Assembly: GCA_025345505.1 (NCBI GenBank)
Contig: JANVCC010000130.1
Location: 5,275,366-5,339,365 of the forward strand
Reading direction: 5' to 3'
DNA: 64,000 bases
From: Todiramphus chloris collaris
Lineage: Eukaryota > Chordata > Aves > Coraciiformes > Alcedinidae
Part shown: one piece after another, positions 31,401 through 46,400 of the stretch
Position numbering within the stretch: position 1 is the first letter of the stretch
Layout: each line of letters starts with the position of its first letter
Translations under genes and position numbers: made by a program
Notes under the pieces: generated by a model
Told to the model about the DNA's origin: nothing
Database searches by the model: none
Seen by the model: only the letters and a program-made list of their open reading frames with translations

Positions 31401-34400
31401 TTTTATGTCCAGGACTTTAATTCAAGGAGATAAGAAAGCAGGATTTACTATTTTCTGGGCTGATGATGGTTTGGACACTGGACCAATCCTTCTGCAGCGA
31501 GAATGTGATGTTGGCCAAAATGATACTGTGGATGACCTGTATAACCGGTTTCTCTTCCCAGAAGGAATAAAGGCTATGGTATGTTTAGCTGTACTAAATA
31601 TCAACACTTTAAGAGGAAAAGAATCTGCTGGAGTTTGAAAGTAGAGGAAATATAGACAAGATGCATGGATTTGGAAAGGCAGAGGTTGTGGTGATCAGCC
31701 AAATCCCAGACTTCAGCAGAGCTGTGCTGCTTCATAACAGCTGAGGAGGTGGCCTCAGAATATTTGTTGCTGGCAGCAGGCAGAGGATATCCTGTTTCCA
31801 CAGAGCTCAGGAGGCTGAATTTGTCTGGACTGTGACTTTCCACACATTTCTTGAATGTCTTTGCAAGGTGAAATTTAAGGCTCAGAGAGAACAGAAAGTT
31901 AGGGGTGATGTCAAAAAAAAGACCAAAACAGGAGGGGAATGGTGTTTTAAGTTCAGAGATCTCATGGATTTGCTTTGGATTTTGTATGCTTGTCCTTTTT
32001 TTTTTTGTTTGTTTTAAAATGAAGAAAAGAAAATGCATAAAAAATACTCAGCATAGATCATTAGAGATTCCCCCCTCCATTTAGATGCAGACAAGTAACT
32101 TTTTTTCAGAAAGAAAAAGGCAACAGTTGAATGCAATCCTACAGAGCCATGTTCTGATCCTGCAGGATTTAGGCAGCTGCTATGTATTTGGTGACTCGGT
32201 ACTCTCATCAAATTTCTGAGGCTATTTATTTCTTTTGTCAAAGAAGTTTAAGCATACATGTATGTTAATCAGTGCAGCATTGGTCCCCTAGATTCTGGAA
32301 ATCCTAGGTTTTAAAAATAAACCAGTTCGCCTTGCGATAGAAAGTCTTTTGCTGTCATTCACAAGTATGACTGAGGTTAAAAAAAAAGTGAACCAAGCTA
32401 ACATTACATGTGTTACTTTTTCACTTAGGTGGAAGCTGTACATCTAATTGCTGATGGTAAGGCCCCTCGTATACCTCAGCCTAAAGAAGGGGCAACATAT
32501 GAAGGGATCCAGAAAAAGGAAAATGCAGAGGTAGTGTTAAATAACACTGTATTTTGTGCATACAACTAGAAATGTTGTTATTAACTCAGATTACAATAGT
32601 AGTGATACGAAGTTAACAGGAATTCTAACTCATTTGTTTCCCTACCTCTTATTCCTGGGATAACTCCAAGGATGCATGTAACAAAGACACAGGTTAAGTT
32701 CCTATTTCCTTTCAGCAGTTACATATATTTAGAAACTTGGTGTCCTACTTGGGATCATCCACGTACAGCTAGATGGCAGCTGCACCTTCAGTGAGTTCTT
32801 AATATGTTATTGTTCTTTTAAATACAGCCTTGAATGAAGATAGCTCTCTTTGTTTACTATACTAAATTCTCTACCAGAAACAGATTTGTTGTTAGGAAAA
32901 GCAAGTGTTGGTATCTTTCCTGTTGGCAGCAGGAAAAAAAGAAATGTTGGTCACATAAACAAACAACAGAAAAAAAAATATTTAAACATCCATATGGGAA
33001 CTATGTTATGTAAGCAGCGCCACTGAGTTAGCTGGATCTTCTTTGTGGTTGGGAAGGCCACCATAAAATGACAGAGAATGCTGCCTGTAATACCTTCTTT
33101 TCTTTTCCTAGACAAGGTAAATTAAAAAAATGTTAAAAAAAGTTAAAATTATTCCAGCAATTTTAGTCACTTGTCCATGGTGAATGCAAGTCCTTTCGAC
33201 CTGAAATAGTGTAGGTGATGCTTTTTACCATATTTCAACTCCCGACTTACCTTAGAGACAAATAGCTTTGCATAAGGGTATTTTTATTCATCCCTTTAAT
33301 ATAATATATAAGGAGTTTCCTTGGGGTGAACTAAATTTATCTCCTTGCTGTAAAACTATTCTCATTGGCTTATAACTGGCTTCTAAATATTCTTTTTGCT
33401 TAAACTAAGAAAGATACTGTGTAGCTGAGTTTTTTTAGTTAATAACTATTTTGATAGCTTCTTTAATGTTGAACATGTACTCACAATACTGCAAAAGTAA
33501 AGGAATACATTTTCACTTGTGTTATGTATTAAATGTACATAACATTCTTAACAAAACATTATTTCCTTTTTCCTGAAAGTCTTGCAACTTGGAAGTTGTA
33601 GTAGGGATTAGTTTAATGTTTCCATTTATGAAATAGTTTATAAAGGATTAGTAAATTATAGAAATTATTTTCATAAAAGCTTGTAGATTTAATAAAGAAT
33701 TTGGGATCCAAGCAGTAAATAAATAAAATTCATCAGAAGGTGACCAGACATACATTTATTTATATTTATATTACACTTATTCAATTTGGTAATCATAATA
33801 TGAATTATTTATAAATGAATACTTAGTAGCAATAGTAATATTTTCATTATATTAGTGTGAGAAGGAGAATCTATGAAAAGATATTGACCACACAGAACAC
33901 AGAAGTGCTGAGAGCATCCCATTTGACAGGTATTTGATGAGTAGCCATCTGAAGAACACTGGTCTTCCTTTATCAAACCAGACCCTTTCTATGTTCTTAA
34001 ATAAATGAATGGTTGAAAGAGAAGGATGATTTGTAATTGTTGTATAGAAGACAATACTAACTTGATTTATTCCTAAACAGAGAAGAATTAGCTGGCATGT
34101 CTTGATTTCCTAGATCTCCTGGGACCAACCTGCAGTAGCTTTGCACAATTGGATTCGAGGGCATGATAAAGTGCCTGGAGCGTGGGCAACAATAGATGGC
34201 CAGGTATGCTCTGAAAATCAGATGAATATTCTTCTTTACCCTCTTTTGGACCTTTTTATTATAAAACTAAAAGTGTCTGCTTAGAGGTGAATACGAGTGA
34301 AAGTTACATTGGAGGAGCTCTCATTTGATGACTGTATGTTTTGTAAATATCTAGAATAGGCAACTAAACAAATGTACAGAATACAGCAGGGATTTTTTTT

Positions 34401-37400
34401 TTTTTTTTTTTTTTAATGATAGATCCATTTAATTCAAGTAAAGATAAGAGTAATATCTGAAAAAAAACTGGGCATGGTATAAAGCAATAAGTAAGAAAGG
34501 TAGAACCAAACTGTGTCAGTCATGTTGGGAAGTAGACACGTGTTAACAGTATAACGCAGCCCATGAGGTACCGTGGGGCAACATCACAGTAATAACAGCA
34601 AAATGAAACACTGTGACCTACTAAAGTTCCTAAGGAGGTTTTTGTTTGAAAGAGATTTGGGCCTAGATCACTTGCAGAAATAAATATATCTCATTTTACC
34701 CAAAACCAGCTCCTTCCTTTCGGTGTATTAAAAGGATGATACCTTTGATTTACGTTGTATTTGCATAAATTATTTTTAAAATTACATTAAATTTCCTGTC
34801 TGTGATGCCCAGATTTTGTTGCTTAACTATTAGCTATCTTCTGGTAGGCTGCTCCAAAAAGCTTGATCCTGACCTAATGGTCAAGAACTGTTGTTAATTT
34901 GAGAGTCCAGAAAGATCAGAAGACCCCAAGAGAGAGGCAGTGCTCAGCATGGGCAGCCTGGAAGCAGAGCAGGATTCCACAAGTCACAGTCAGGCTTCTG
35001 CCAGTCTCTTGCTCTGGGCATGCACTGACAAAAGCTGCTTCCCTTTCTGCACTGGTTCCAGCATGCACATTGTTACAGCTGAGCAGCTTTGCAGGAATAG
35101 GCAGCTTGCACATTTTTACACGTCCTTGATTGTAAAGATACAGAGAAAATGTTGTAACATGTTTTCCATGTGTAGGTACTGAATTTTATATTAATGCTTC
35201 AAGACAGTATATTGTCAGTAGAATGACATGCTTAGAACATGCTTAGAATCTGTGCACTTTAATTCCATTTATTTTTAGGTGGTTACTTTTTACGGGTCAT
35301 CATTACTTGATGCTTCAGTGCCTGCTGGACAAGAGCTGGCAATAAAAGGTGCTTCAAGACCTGGACTTGTAACCAAGAATGGTCTAGTCGTTTTTGGTAA
35401 TGATGGGAAGATGGTAAGTACTCACCCTGGCAAACATGGATGGAATAACTTTAGCAAGAAGTGCAAGTAGTGTGGAATTGTCAGGCTATACAAATCCAAC
35501 TTCTAATGTCAGACATCTAATTCATTTGGAGTTTATCCACCCTCTACCATCCTATAGAGAAGGATGTTTGCTTCTCATGTTTTTCTTATCACTCTATCCA
35601 TATTCATTTCTAATAAGGATTAAAACATACTAATACTAGGAGAGAATCTGAAAGACAGGTAGGAGTAGTCTGTGTTAAATTAACAGCATCATAGCAGCTT
35701 TCCTGCAAGCCATTTATTTTACTATTTCAATAACCACATTAATGCCTAAAAACTCTTCACACAAGGATGTATTATCTCCCAGATAATTTAAAATCATACC
35801 CTCTCATTTTTCAGGTACTAGTGAGAAATCTTCAATTTGAGGATGGAAAAATGATCCCTGCATCTAAATACTTCTCTGTTGATGAAGCAGCTGCCCTGGA
35901 ACTTACAGAAGAGGAGAAAAAGATGGCCGAAGATATTAGGGTAATTCAATAAACTGCTTTAGTAAGACAAAAGCATTACATACTTCTCATTATAGATATA
36001 TCTTTTATATAGACATGCAAATTGGTTTTTGATAAAATGTACTCTGAGTACATAAATAATACGGGATCGAATCTTCAGTTATTGGCATTAATTCAGGTGG
36101 AATTGGGAATTCACTTAGCGTAGTTACATGTCACTTTAGAAAGTTTTCTTTCAGATATAAGTGATACAAAGACAGTGATTGCAGGGCCAGTAATGGTAAA
36201 TATGAATGATGAAGGTGGTAGTGAGGAAAAACAAATGGACTTTCACCTCACAACAGTAAGGTTTTCAACACTGACAGACGTGGACAGTTCTGAAATCCTT
36301 TCTTCACTGTGGTATTACTCTCTAGGTTGTGCTTAGAGTGGTCCTGTTTGACAAGCTCCAGGGAGTCTTAGAACAGCACTCTGAAAGAGAAAAGCAGCAG
36401 TTTTCAACCTGTACCTGTGTACACTCTCTTCTACCACAACCACACAAAAGGGGCAAGGTGGCAGAGGGATACAGCAAGGGAGCACCTGAAGCAGAAAGCT
36501 CTCATAGCCAGAGAGGCAATTTGTAATACTCTCATGTAGTCCATTCTTCTGTAGTGAGTGTCAGGGGCTTAGCTGAAAGCCACATTTGTCATTAAAGTTT
36601 TGTGCCAGAGCAAGCGAATCATAGAATCATAGAATTGTCAGGGTTGAAAGGAACCCTAAAGATCATCTAGTTCCAACCCCCCTGCCATGGGCAGGGACAC
36701 CTCCCACTAGAGCAGGTTGCTCAGAGCCTCATCCAGCCTGGTCTTTAAAACTTCCAAAGATGGGGCTTCCACCACCTCTCTGGGCAACCTGTTCCAGTGT
36801 CTCACCACCCTCATGGCGAAGAAATTCTTCCTAATGTCTAATCTGAATTGACCTATCTTTAGTTTTAATCCATTCCCTCCAGTCCTATCACTGCCTGACA
36901 GCCTAAAAAGTCCCTCCCCAGCTTTCGTGTAGCTCCCTTCAGATTCTGGAAGGCAACAATAAGGTCTCCCCAGAGCCTTCTCTTTTCCAGGCTGAACAAC
37001 CCCAACTCTCTCAGTCTGTCCCCATAGGAGAGGTGCTCCAGCCCTCTGATCATCCTTGTGGCCCTTCTCTGGACACGTTCCAGCACATGCATATCCTTCC
37101 TGTAATAGGGGCTCCAGAACTGGACACAGTACTCCAGGTGAAGTCTCACAAGAGTGGAGTAGTGGGGGAGAATCACCTCCCTCGACCTGCTGGACACACT
37201 TCTCTTGATGCAGACCAGGATATGATTGGCCCTCTAGGCTGCAAAAGCAACTGATGGCTCGTGTTGAGCTTCTCATCCACCATCACTCCTAAGTTCTTTT
37301 CTTCAGAGCTGCTCTCAAGCCAGTCACTGCCCAGCCTGTATTGGTGCTTGCGATTGCCCCGACCCAGATGGGGGACCTTGCATTTGGCCTTGTTGAACTT

Positions 37401-40400
37401 CATGAGGTTGGCATGGGCCCACCTCTCCAGCCTGTCAAGGTCCCTCTGGATGGCCTCCCTTCCCTCCAGCAAGCCAGACACCCCACACAGCTTGCTGTCA
37501 TCGGCAAACTTGCTGAGAGTGCACTCAATGCCACTGTCCATGTCGCTGATGAAGATGTTAAACAAGACTGGTCCCAGTACTGATCCTTGACGGACTCCAC
37601 TTGTCACAGATGTCTTTCCTTCTGCTAGCTCTTCTACAGGGTCAATAACTTTTAGCCCAGATCAGGCAGGTTGATGCAAAAATATTTTAAACTGCTGCTT
37701 CAAGGTTACTCTGAATCTGCTTGCCAGCAACCTAAAAGCTGCCTGGAGCTGTTGAGTGACTGAGGCAATAGCAGAAAGAAATATAAACTCTGCAGTTCAT
37801 GACACTACCTGCTAACTCTGAAACCTAATCATAATTAATTGAAATATTACATTACCAGTTATTTCACTTTTCATGATGGTGGAAATCCTGATCTCATGCA
37901 TGCTGCTTAAACTACTTCTCAGCTCTGACTGGGTGCCAGAAATGCCATCAACCCAGTCACAAAGTGCTCTGGGCTGTCCTTGACTCTACTGACAGTGTAT
38001 TCCACAATGCAAAGGGAAGTTATTATTTGGAGGATAAAACTCTTTTAAAAATGGGCTTGAAGGTTACTTGCATTGTAACATTCAGGTTTCTTGCCTGATT
38101 AGGTGAAATTATCATGGACAAAATAATATTTTTTGATAAGCTAATTGTGCTGAAGAATTTACTGGCTAACATCAGGTCTCTAGACAGTTTGAGACCCTCT
38201 TAAAATAATTTTCTGGTTTAGTATCCTTTGAAATAATACGTGCTGTATGTACAGATACCATAGAAAATACGGTTTGATAAATACTCCTAGCAATTAGAAG
38301 TTTATTCATTATTTTTATGCATTACTAGGCTATTTGGAAGGGAATTTTGAGTAATGTTGCTGTAATTGAAGATTCGACAGACTTCTTCAAATCTGGAGCA
38401 TCTTCTATGCATGTTGTCAGGTAAAAAAAGTATTCAAAATAATAAAATTTTGAAGCCAAAGTTAATGGATACAAAGTTGTCATGGTGCTTTTAAATCAAG
38501 GTTGATTAAGTAGTGTTAAAAAAAATATGCCCTTATATTTTCCAACTATTCCCTTTCCTGCCTTTGAACAAAGTGGTACAGTTCTGCTCCCAAAATAAGG
38601 AGATATTGATGTCATCCTGCTTTTTCTAATGGAGGAAATTTCCTCTGAACTTCAGAAACATAGCTTCATGGGGGAGAATGGTGATGCTCGTATGGGCGTG
38701 CAGTGACAGGTATCTCAAAGACCAGGCTTACTGGGAAGCTGAGCACAGCATTCCTCAGAGGGAAAGAGGAGCCTTTCACAGAAAGAATTGTGCTTGTGCT
38801 TACTAATGCACTGAGTTCATTCTGTGTTGGGTCACCTCTCTTACCTTCTTTTTGCCACTTATAATCTCAGGCCATAATATAAGACCAGCATTTCGAGTGG
38901 GTTTTTTTAACAAGATGATTGTTGTCCTTATTACTTACCATTCTCATAGAGATCGAATGTCCTCCATGTGTTGGTCAGAGTAGGTCCATATACTGTTTTA
39001 TGAATCAATACATGCTATTTGACATTTATTTCCAAAAGTTTACCTAAAACTATTCCAGAACTGACATTTTCTTTTCCATAACACCCCCAATTAAAACAGC
39101 AGATTTCAGTAAAATACACAACTTCTGTGCCACCATTGTCAGAGAAACACACACGTATTCACATGTATACAAACTGCTTCCCAGTTTTGACCCCTTTCAA
39201 CTTTCTAAGGATTCAGTTAATCAATCTGAATAATTCTTTCCTTCACAAGTAAACTTATTCTTTCTTCAAAATCTTTAGAATGCTGGAGGAGATCAAACAG
39301 AAATATAGTGAACTTCAACTACAGAATGAAGATGTATATATGGCCACTAAATTTGCAGACTTTATTCAAATGGCTGTCAGAAAATTCAGAGGAGAAGACA
39401 AAGAAGAAGAGTTAGTCATTGATTATGTAAGACTTTTTGTTTTGCTTTTATTGCTTCCTCTTTCTTGTCTTTTGAGAGAGGGAGGGTAGACAATGCGTTT
39501 TATTTGACTGCCTGATGCAATGGGAAAAGCAGAAAAATATTTGGTCATACAAACTTGTCCTTGTGACCTTTTTTTTTCCCCAGCTTTTATATATTTGCAT
39601 TTCAGAATGGAAGTCCATAGGTAATGTCACAGTGTACCGGAAACCGTGAGATCAAGAACATGCGGTAGAGTAGATAACACACAGGCAGATGTTCCTACCT
39701 CCCTTGCACTCATCTGCCACTTTGCTTCAGTCAGAATGGTTCTAGACCTTCTGCTTTCCTGAGGCAAACAGTGCTAGATTTTTCTCCTAGGAGTATGTTC
39801 AAAATCTTTGTGAGAAAGAAAGATTGCGTGTTTTTTAATCATTAAGCAAGTCAGGTTTTCTTGAATTTGGGAATTATGCATTTGCTTGAACTCCACTAGG
39901 ACCAGTCTTAACCAGGGCTTAGTATTGGTTTGAACATAGAGATCCAGTGATAAAAAAATATAGAAATCTGCTTAACTAATCAGAGTACAGACATTGGTGT
40001 TCAGGGAGAATAGGATTTCCATTTCATTTTACTCTTTTTTCCACTTCTAACAGCCATATAGACACTGTAAAACATGTCTGGATGTTGTCTGAAGATACCA
40101 AAAGCTTCTTAAGCTACATTAAAATTTTAGTTATTTAAAGTTTAAATTAATTTGTTGTTTATTTCACCCTTAGGTTTCAAAAAATGTGAACAACATGACT
40201 GTGAATATGCCATACCAGTGTTTCATAAACGGGCAATTTATAAACGCTGATGATGGAAAAACATATGACACTATAAATCCAGCAGATGGATCAGTGAGTA
40301 ATTTCTAAGTATGATCAATACCAGTGTATCTCCATTTCTTTGCCAATGAAAAAATCTGAAATGCTAACTGAATATGTCCAATTTCAAAACCATACAGTAC

Positions 40401-43400
40401 ACATTAAACAACCCCTAGAAATAATTTGAAACTTCAGTTTACTTCTCAATCTGTATATTTTACAGTTTTTGCAGTCAACCTACATGCACTTCAACTATTG
40501 AGTCAATACCCAGCCTTATGTTTTACCTCGATTTCATTCTTTGTTAGCTTTGCAGACAAAAATTACTATAGTTGCTAAAGATGTATTTCTCTTAGGATAT
40601 TGTATATATTGCCTGTCAGTCATCAACCTCAGTTTTTATTTTACTTTTTTCTTCCTTTAACAAATCTGATGTCTTACAGCAAGTGAAACTTTAAAATGTC
40701 CTTTTAAATTCCCAATTAGAAAAATGACTCTTTAATGGGAAAATATATGCAGTTGTACTTCAGCCCTGAACTAATGAATCTTGGTTGAGCAACTCCTAAC
40801 TACAAATTATGAATAAGGGTAGTGATTCTGACGCCCATGTAGTTGCCATTTAATTTTGGAGTAAATAAACTCTGATGAAATCAATACCACAACTTTCACT
40901 GTCATTACAAGTCAGACTCTGGTACTTTTCCTGAAACTCATTATGAAATGGAACAAGAGTCATAACAATTCTGCGTCAGAATTTATGATGTATGCATATA
41001 TAGAACACAATCCTCATAAAATACTAAGCGTATGTGGTGCCTTATGGTAACAGAAGCTGTATTCCTAAGAAATGGAATATATAGGAATCATTTTAGCATG
41101 TTTAGAAATTAGATCCTAATACCACATATAAAGACTTCCAACTTTAGTAATATCACATTGATTTTACATCTGGAAAGAGAGAATTAAATCAAGTAGGACA
41201 GTGCACCTTGATGCTCACAAACAGAGAGGGACTGGTGGGTAATGTGGTGGTCGGAGGCCGTCTTGGGCTTAGTGACCATGAAATTATAGAGTTTTCAATT
41301 CTTGCCCAAGTAAGGAGGGGGAGCAGCAAGACTATTACCATGGACTTCCGAAGGACAGACTTCAACCTGTTTAGGACACTGGTTGAGAAAGTCCCTTGGA
41401 GTACAGCCCTAGAGGGCAAGGGGGTCCAGGAAGGCTGGACTGTTTTTAAAAAGGAACTCTTACAGGCCCAGGAGCAGGCTGTCCCCATGTGTCCTAAGAC
41501 GAAGCGGCGGGGAAAATGACCAGCCTGGCTAAATGGGGAGCTTCTGGCAGAACTTAGGAGGAAGAGGAGAGTCTACCACCTTTGGAAGAAGGGGCAGGCT
41601 ACTCGAGTACAGGGATTTAGTTAGGTTGTGTAGAAAGAACATTAGGGGGGCAAAAGCTCAACTAGAACTCAGCCTGGCCACCTCTGCAGGAGACAACAAA
41701 AAGAGTTTTTACAAATATATTAATAACAAAAAAAGAACTAGGGAGAATCTCCATCCCTTACTGGATGCAAGGGGGAACATTGTTATCAAGGATGAGGAAA
41801 AGACTGAGGTACTTAATGCCTTCTTTGCCTCAGTCTTTAATAGGCACTCTGGTTATCCTCATGGCATTCAATCCCCTGAACTGGAAGATAGGGATGGAGG
41901 CCAGAACAGTCCCCTTATAATCCAGGAAGTGGTAGTTAAAGATCTTCTAAGCCAACTGGAAACCCACAAGTCTATGGGGCCAGATGGGATCCACCCGAGA
42001 GTGCTGAGGGAATTGGCAGAGGAACTTACCAAGCCTCTCTCCATCATTTATCAGCGATCCTGGTCAGCTGGGGAGGTCCCAGATTGACTGGAGACTTGCC
42101 AATGTGACACCCATCTATAAGAAGGGCAGGAAGGATGATCCAGGGAACTACAGGCCTGTCAGCCTGACCTCAGTCCCGGGAAAGATTATGGAACAGTTCA
42201 TCTTGAGGGTGATCACACAGCAAGTGCAGGACAGTGGGGGGATCAGGCCCAGCCAACATGGGTTCATGAAGGGCAGGTCCTGTTTAACCAACCTGATCTC
42301 CTTCTATGACCAGGTGACCCGCCTAGTGGGTGAGGGCAAGGCGGTGGATGTTGTCTACCTGGACTTCAGGAAGGCATTTGACACCGTTTCCCACAGCATT
42401 CTGCTGGAGAAGCTGGCAGGTCATGGCACAGACAGGAGAGGAGGACTCTTCGCTGGGTTAGAAACTGGCTGGATGGCCGAGCCCAGAGGGTGCTGGTGAA
42501 CGGAGTAAAATCCAGTTGGTGACCAGTCACAAGCGGTGTCCCTCAGGGCTCAGTTTTGGGACCCGTCTTGTTTAATATATTCATCAATGACCTGGACGAG
42601 GGGATTGAATGTACCCTCAGTAAATTTGCAGATGACACAAAATTAAGCGCAAGTGTCGATCTGTGTGAGGGTAGGAAGGCTCTGCAGCGGGATCTGGACA
42701 GGCTGGAGAGATGGGCTGAGCTCAATTGTATGGAGTTTAACAAAGCCAAGTGCCAGGTCATGCACTTCGGTCACAACAACCCCCAGCAACACTACAGGCT
42801 TGGGGAGGAGTGGCTGGAGAGCTGCCTGGCAGAAAAGGACCTGGGGGTGTTGGTCAATAGCCGGCTGAACATGAGCCAGCAGTGTGCCCAGGTGGCCAAG
42901 AAGGCCAATGGCATCCTGGCCTGGATCAGAAACGGTGTGGCCAGTAGGAGTAGGGAGGTGATCCTACCCCTATACTGGGCACTTGTGAGACCACACCTTG
43001 AGTACTGTGTCCAGCTTTGGTCACCACAGCACAGGAGGGACATCGAGGGGCTGGAGCGAGTGCAGAGGAGGGCAACAAAGCTGGTGAAAGGGCTGGAAAG
43101 CATGCCCTGTGAGGAGCGGCTGAGGGAACTGGGTTTGTTTAGTCTGGAGAAGAGGAGGCTGAGAGGAGACCTTATTGCCCTCTGCAACTACCTAAAAGGA
43201 GGTTGTAGAGAGGCTGGTGTTGGTCTTTTCTCTCAAATAGGAATATCTCAATGATAGTACAAGGGGAAATGGACTCAAGTTGCGTCAGGGGAGGTTTAGA
43301 TTAGATATTAGGAGGAAATTCTTCACTGAGAGGGTGGTTAGGCACTGGAACAGGCTGCCCAGGGAGGTGGTGGAGCCACCATCCCTGGAGGTGTTTAAAG

Positions 43401-46400
43401 AACGATTAGATGTGGAGCTTGAGGATATGGTGCAGTCGTTAGAGAAATGCTAGGACAAAGGTTGGACTTGATGACCCTGGAGGTCCTTTCCAACCATAAT
43501 GATTCTATGATTCTATGATTCTGTGATGTGAAGAACAAGATAGATCTAGGAATCAGAATCCCTACAGTATTCTTCAAATTCTGCCACCTCAGTTGTTTCT
43601 GAGATTTTTGCAGCCTGACTCACCCATGCCAGCCGCTGAGGTCAAGAATATTAAGTATTTGCTTATACCCAGGCAAGAAGTTTAGGAGGAAAGAGTAACA
43701 GTCTGCATCCCAGCATTTTTGTTTTGAGCTAACACAGTGCTACCTTTGGACAGATAATAGCCAGTGTGTCTTCTGCTTCATTGGCTGATGTTGACAAGGC
43801 AGTGGCAGCAGCAAAGGAGGCATTCGAGAATGGTGAATGGGGAAGAATGAATGCAAGGGAAAGAGGGCGACTCATGTACAGGTACGTGAAAGGCAGCTTG
43901 TCTTTGTTTTCTTAAATCTTATTGTTTTGTTCCTCTGAAGAACTGTTGCATACATTTTCTGAATGTGGTAGATATTCATAATCTTTTCATCCCCTCGTTC
44001 ACTTCAGTGTACCAGCCTTGGGTCTTAGCTGGCTAACTTTTCTTGTGGCAGAGAAAAATCTTGTGATCTCTTACTGATACCATTATTACCAAAAAAAAAA
44101 AAAAAAGGAAAATTCCCTTGTAAAGTCCAAATCCTTCTGTGTAAATGAGTTTTACAGGCAGAGAGTACCTAGGTCAGGTAGGCAGAGACTTCTGACGCCT
44201 ACCTGTGTCTGCACTCCATACAGTAAACACACAGCCACATTGCCACTCATTTTGAAGTGCACTGTAACTGGTGCTAGATTTTCCAGAATCATTTCTCAGC
44301 TGGCTAAAGACCTACTCTAGGAGATGTGATATGGTCTGTTGTGGAAGAATTATCCTCTGTAGAAACACACTAACCTGAATCCCACATTGATCTGCACATT
44401 TCCAGCTCAGTATTTCTTATTTATACCTGTTTCACTGTGTCAACCCTAGATAATGCCTGGTTCTTCTTTTTGGCTGTGTTGTTGTTGTTTCAGAAGATAA
44501 ACAGAGGTTATGCTGAGTGGTGGTATTTTAGTGGTGATTTCTGATCCTTGAATGGCGAAAGGTGGACTTGGGAGGATGATGGTGCTAACTACATGTTGTG
44601 AGGGCAGTACTGGAGGCAGCTAATAAAAGCCCATTTGCTGTGGACTCTCCATATGCAGTGTGATACTTCTGGTGCCTTACAGCAAGTACAGGGAGAAGAC
44701 TATCTTGCAGACTTTGGATGACTAGAAGCTCCAGAGCTTCCCTATAAAGAAAGCTTTATTCATGGAGGTACATTTCACTGCTTTTTCTTTTCCAGGACAT
44801 AAAAATGAGTGAGTAGAGTAGATATGAATAAAGCAGATTGCTACTCCTGATTGCCACAGGTACCCATTTAGTTAATGGGATGATGGAAAATCAATCATCA
44901 GCACAGGAGATGGATGAGGCAAATTCTGTTTGTATTCAATAGGTGGAGAGCTTAGTTACTCTGCTTGTCATAGCAGCTGGCTTTAAAGAAGTTAGGACCT
45001 TGAATAAAGCTGAGGCTTCCTGCCCCAAGGAACTCCTGAAGGAGTAGGTCTTCTGTATCAAACACCTTTCTTCTGCAGGGTGTAGTCTGCATGAACATGG
45101 ATACCATTATTGGATGTCCTGTCCAAGTCAGTTTTGCTGAGGAGACTGCATATTTGTAAAGAAGAGAAGGAATTTTTTCACCACCTTATGTGCCCATAAC
45201 CACTGCTGTATTAAGCCTTTATTGTGCTGTGCCAGGAGGCTGGTGCTGGACACAAGAATAGAAGGAGCAGAAGAAGGAGCAGCTTCAGTGAGAAGCTGCA
45301 GGATGGTAGCAGACTACGTATTTGGATGGCAAGACAGTCTGGCAGTTTGGTTGGGTGCAGGGGTGGGTCACTGCCCTTCCTTTTATTGCTGCACACTGCT
45401 CCCTGCATAATTGCTGTGAACGTGAAGATCCAGTTGATACAGAAGTTTGAAATATGCAACTGGAAGATGATCCTGGCCTCATAAGGCTGGGCCTAGCCCT
45501 AGCAAGACTGTAAAGAGCAGGGAATCCATTGCATGTAATTAGATGTAATTAGAAATCAGAAAGTGTTGAAAAATGCCACAAGCTTTATAAGACATTGCAA
45601 GCATCTTAGCAAAAGAGAATGAAAGGAAGCCTGAAAATTCTGCTTGTCTCATAAAGCATATGACCAGGCCTTTGAAAAAGGCCTGAAGAACAGGAAAAAA
45701 GCGGAGTAATCATCGCAACAGAAAATGGGTGAGTCGGAACTCACATTAAAATTAAATACAATCCATAACTTAAACTTTTCACAAGTGTGCACAGATTCCA
45801 ATCATGTAAAGACTTGGGTTTAATTAGGAATGTAGAGCCCTGGAAAGCCCAAGTTAATTCTGCTATGAAGAGAAGCTTTTAAGGTGTTAGGACTACTGCT
45901 CTGTGTTTTACACTTGAAAGATTTGCAAGCGTAACTATGTTAGTCATATAGAAAATGTAACTCCCCTACTTGCATAGATTATTCCTGGATTAAACTCTTC
46001 TTTGCTTAGGTTACTGGATGCCTAGGATAGCTATACCAGAGTATTCATGTTTCAAACCATCCCCAGTATGAATGAAGGCTCTCTCTGCTCCACCTTAATT
46101 CAACAAGGCTCCTTTTTCTCTGGTCTCTGTTCAAACTGGAGTTTTTGAGTGCTGAACCAGAGGGAAGGTTTGTACCACTAAAGCCCAGAGCTCTACTGCT
46201 TTGTCTTAAGGAATCATTAATAGAAGATATTAAGCATGCATTAAATGAAACTTTCTCCTTTGTCCATCACATGCCCTATCCACTCTTTTGCATGCTATTG
46301 CTGATGTGCTGGCCTGTAGCTGGATCTCCAAGATGCAGTTAAAACAAGTATTGAAGTATTTTTCCAAATCTCTGCAAATGCTTTAAATGGGCAGAATTTA

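Noticed and set aside
36329..36526. 65-codon frame in ALDH1L2 intron 8
   Set aside because: No recognised motif, no splice sites in place, next to the CR1.
42556..43254. 232-codon reverse-transcriptase frame
   Set aside because: Internal part of the CR1 at 41195–43527, not a gene.
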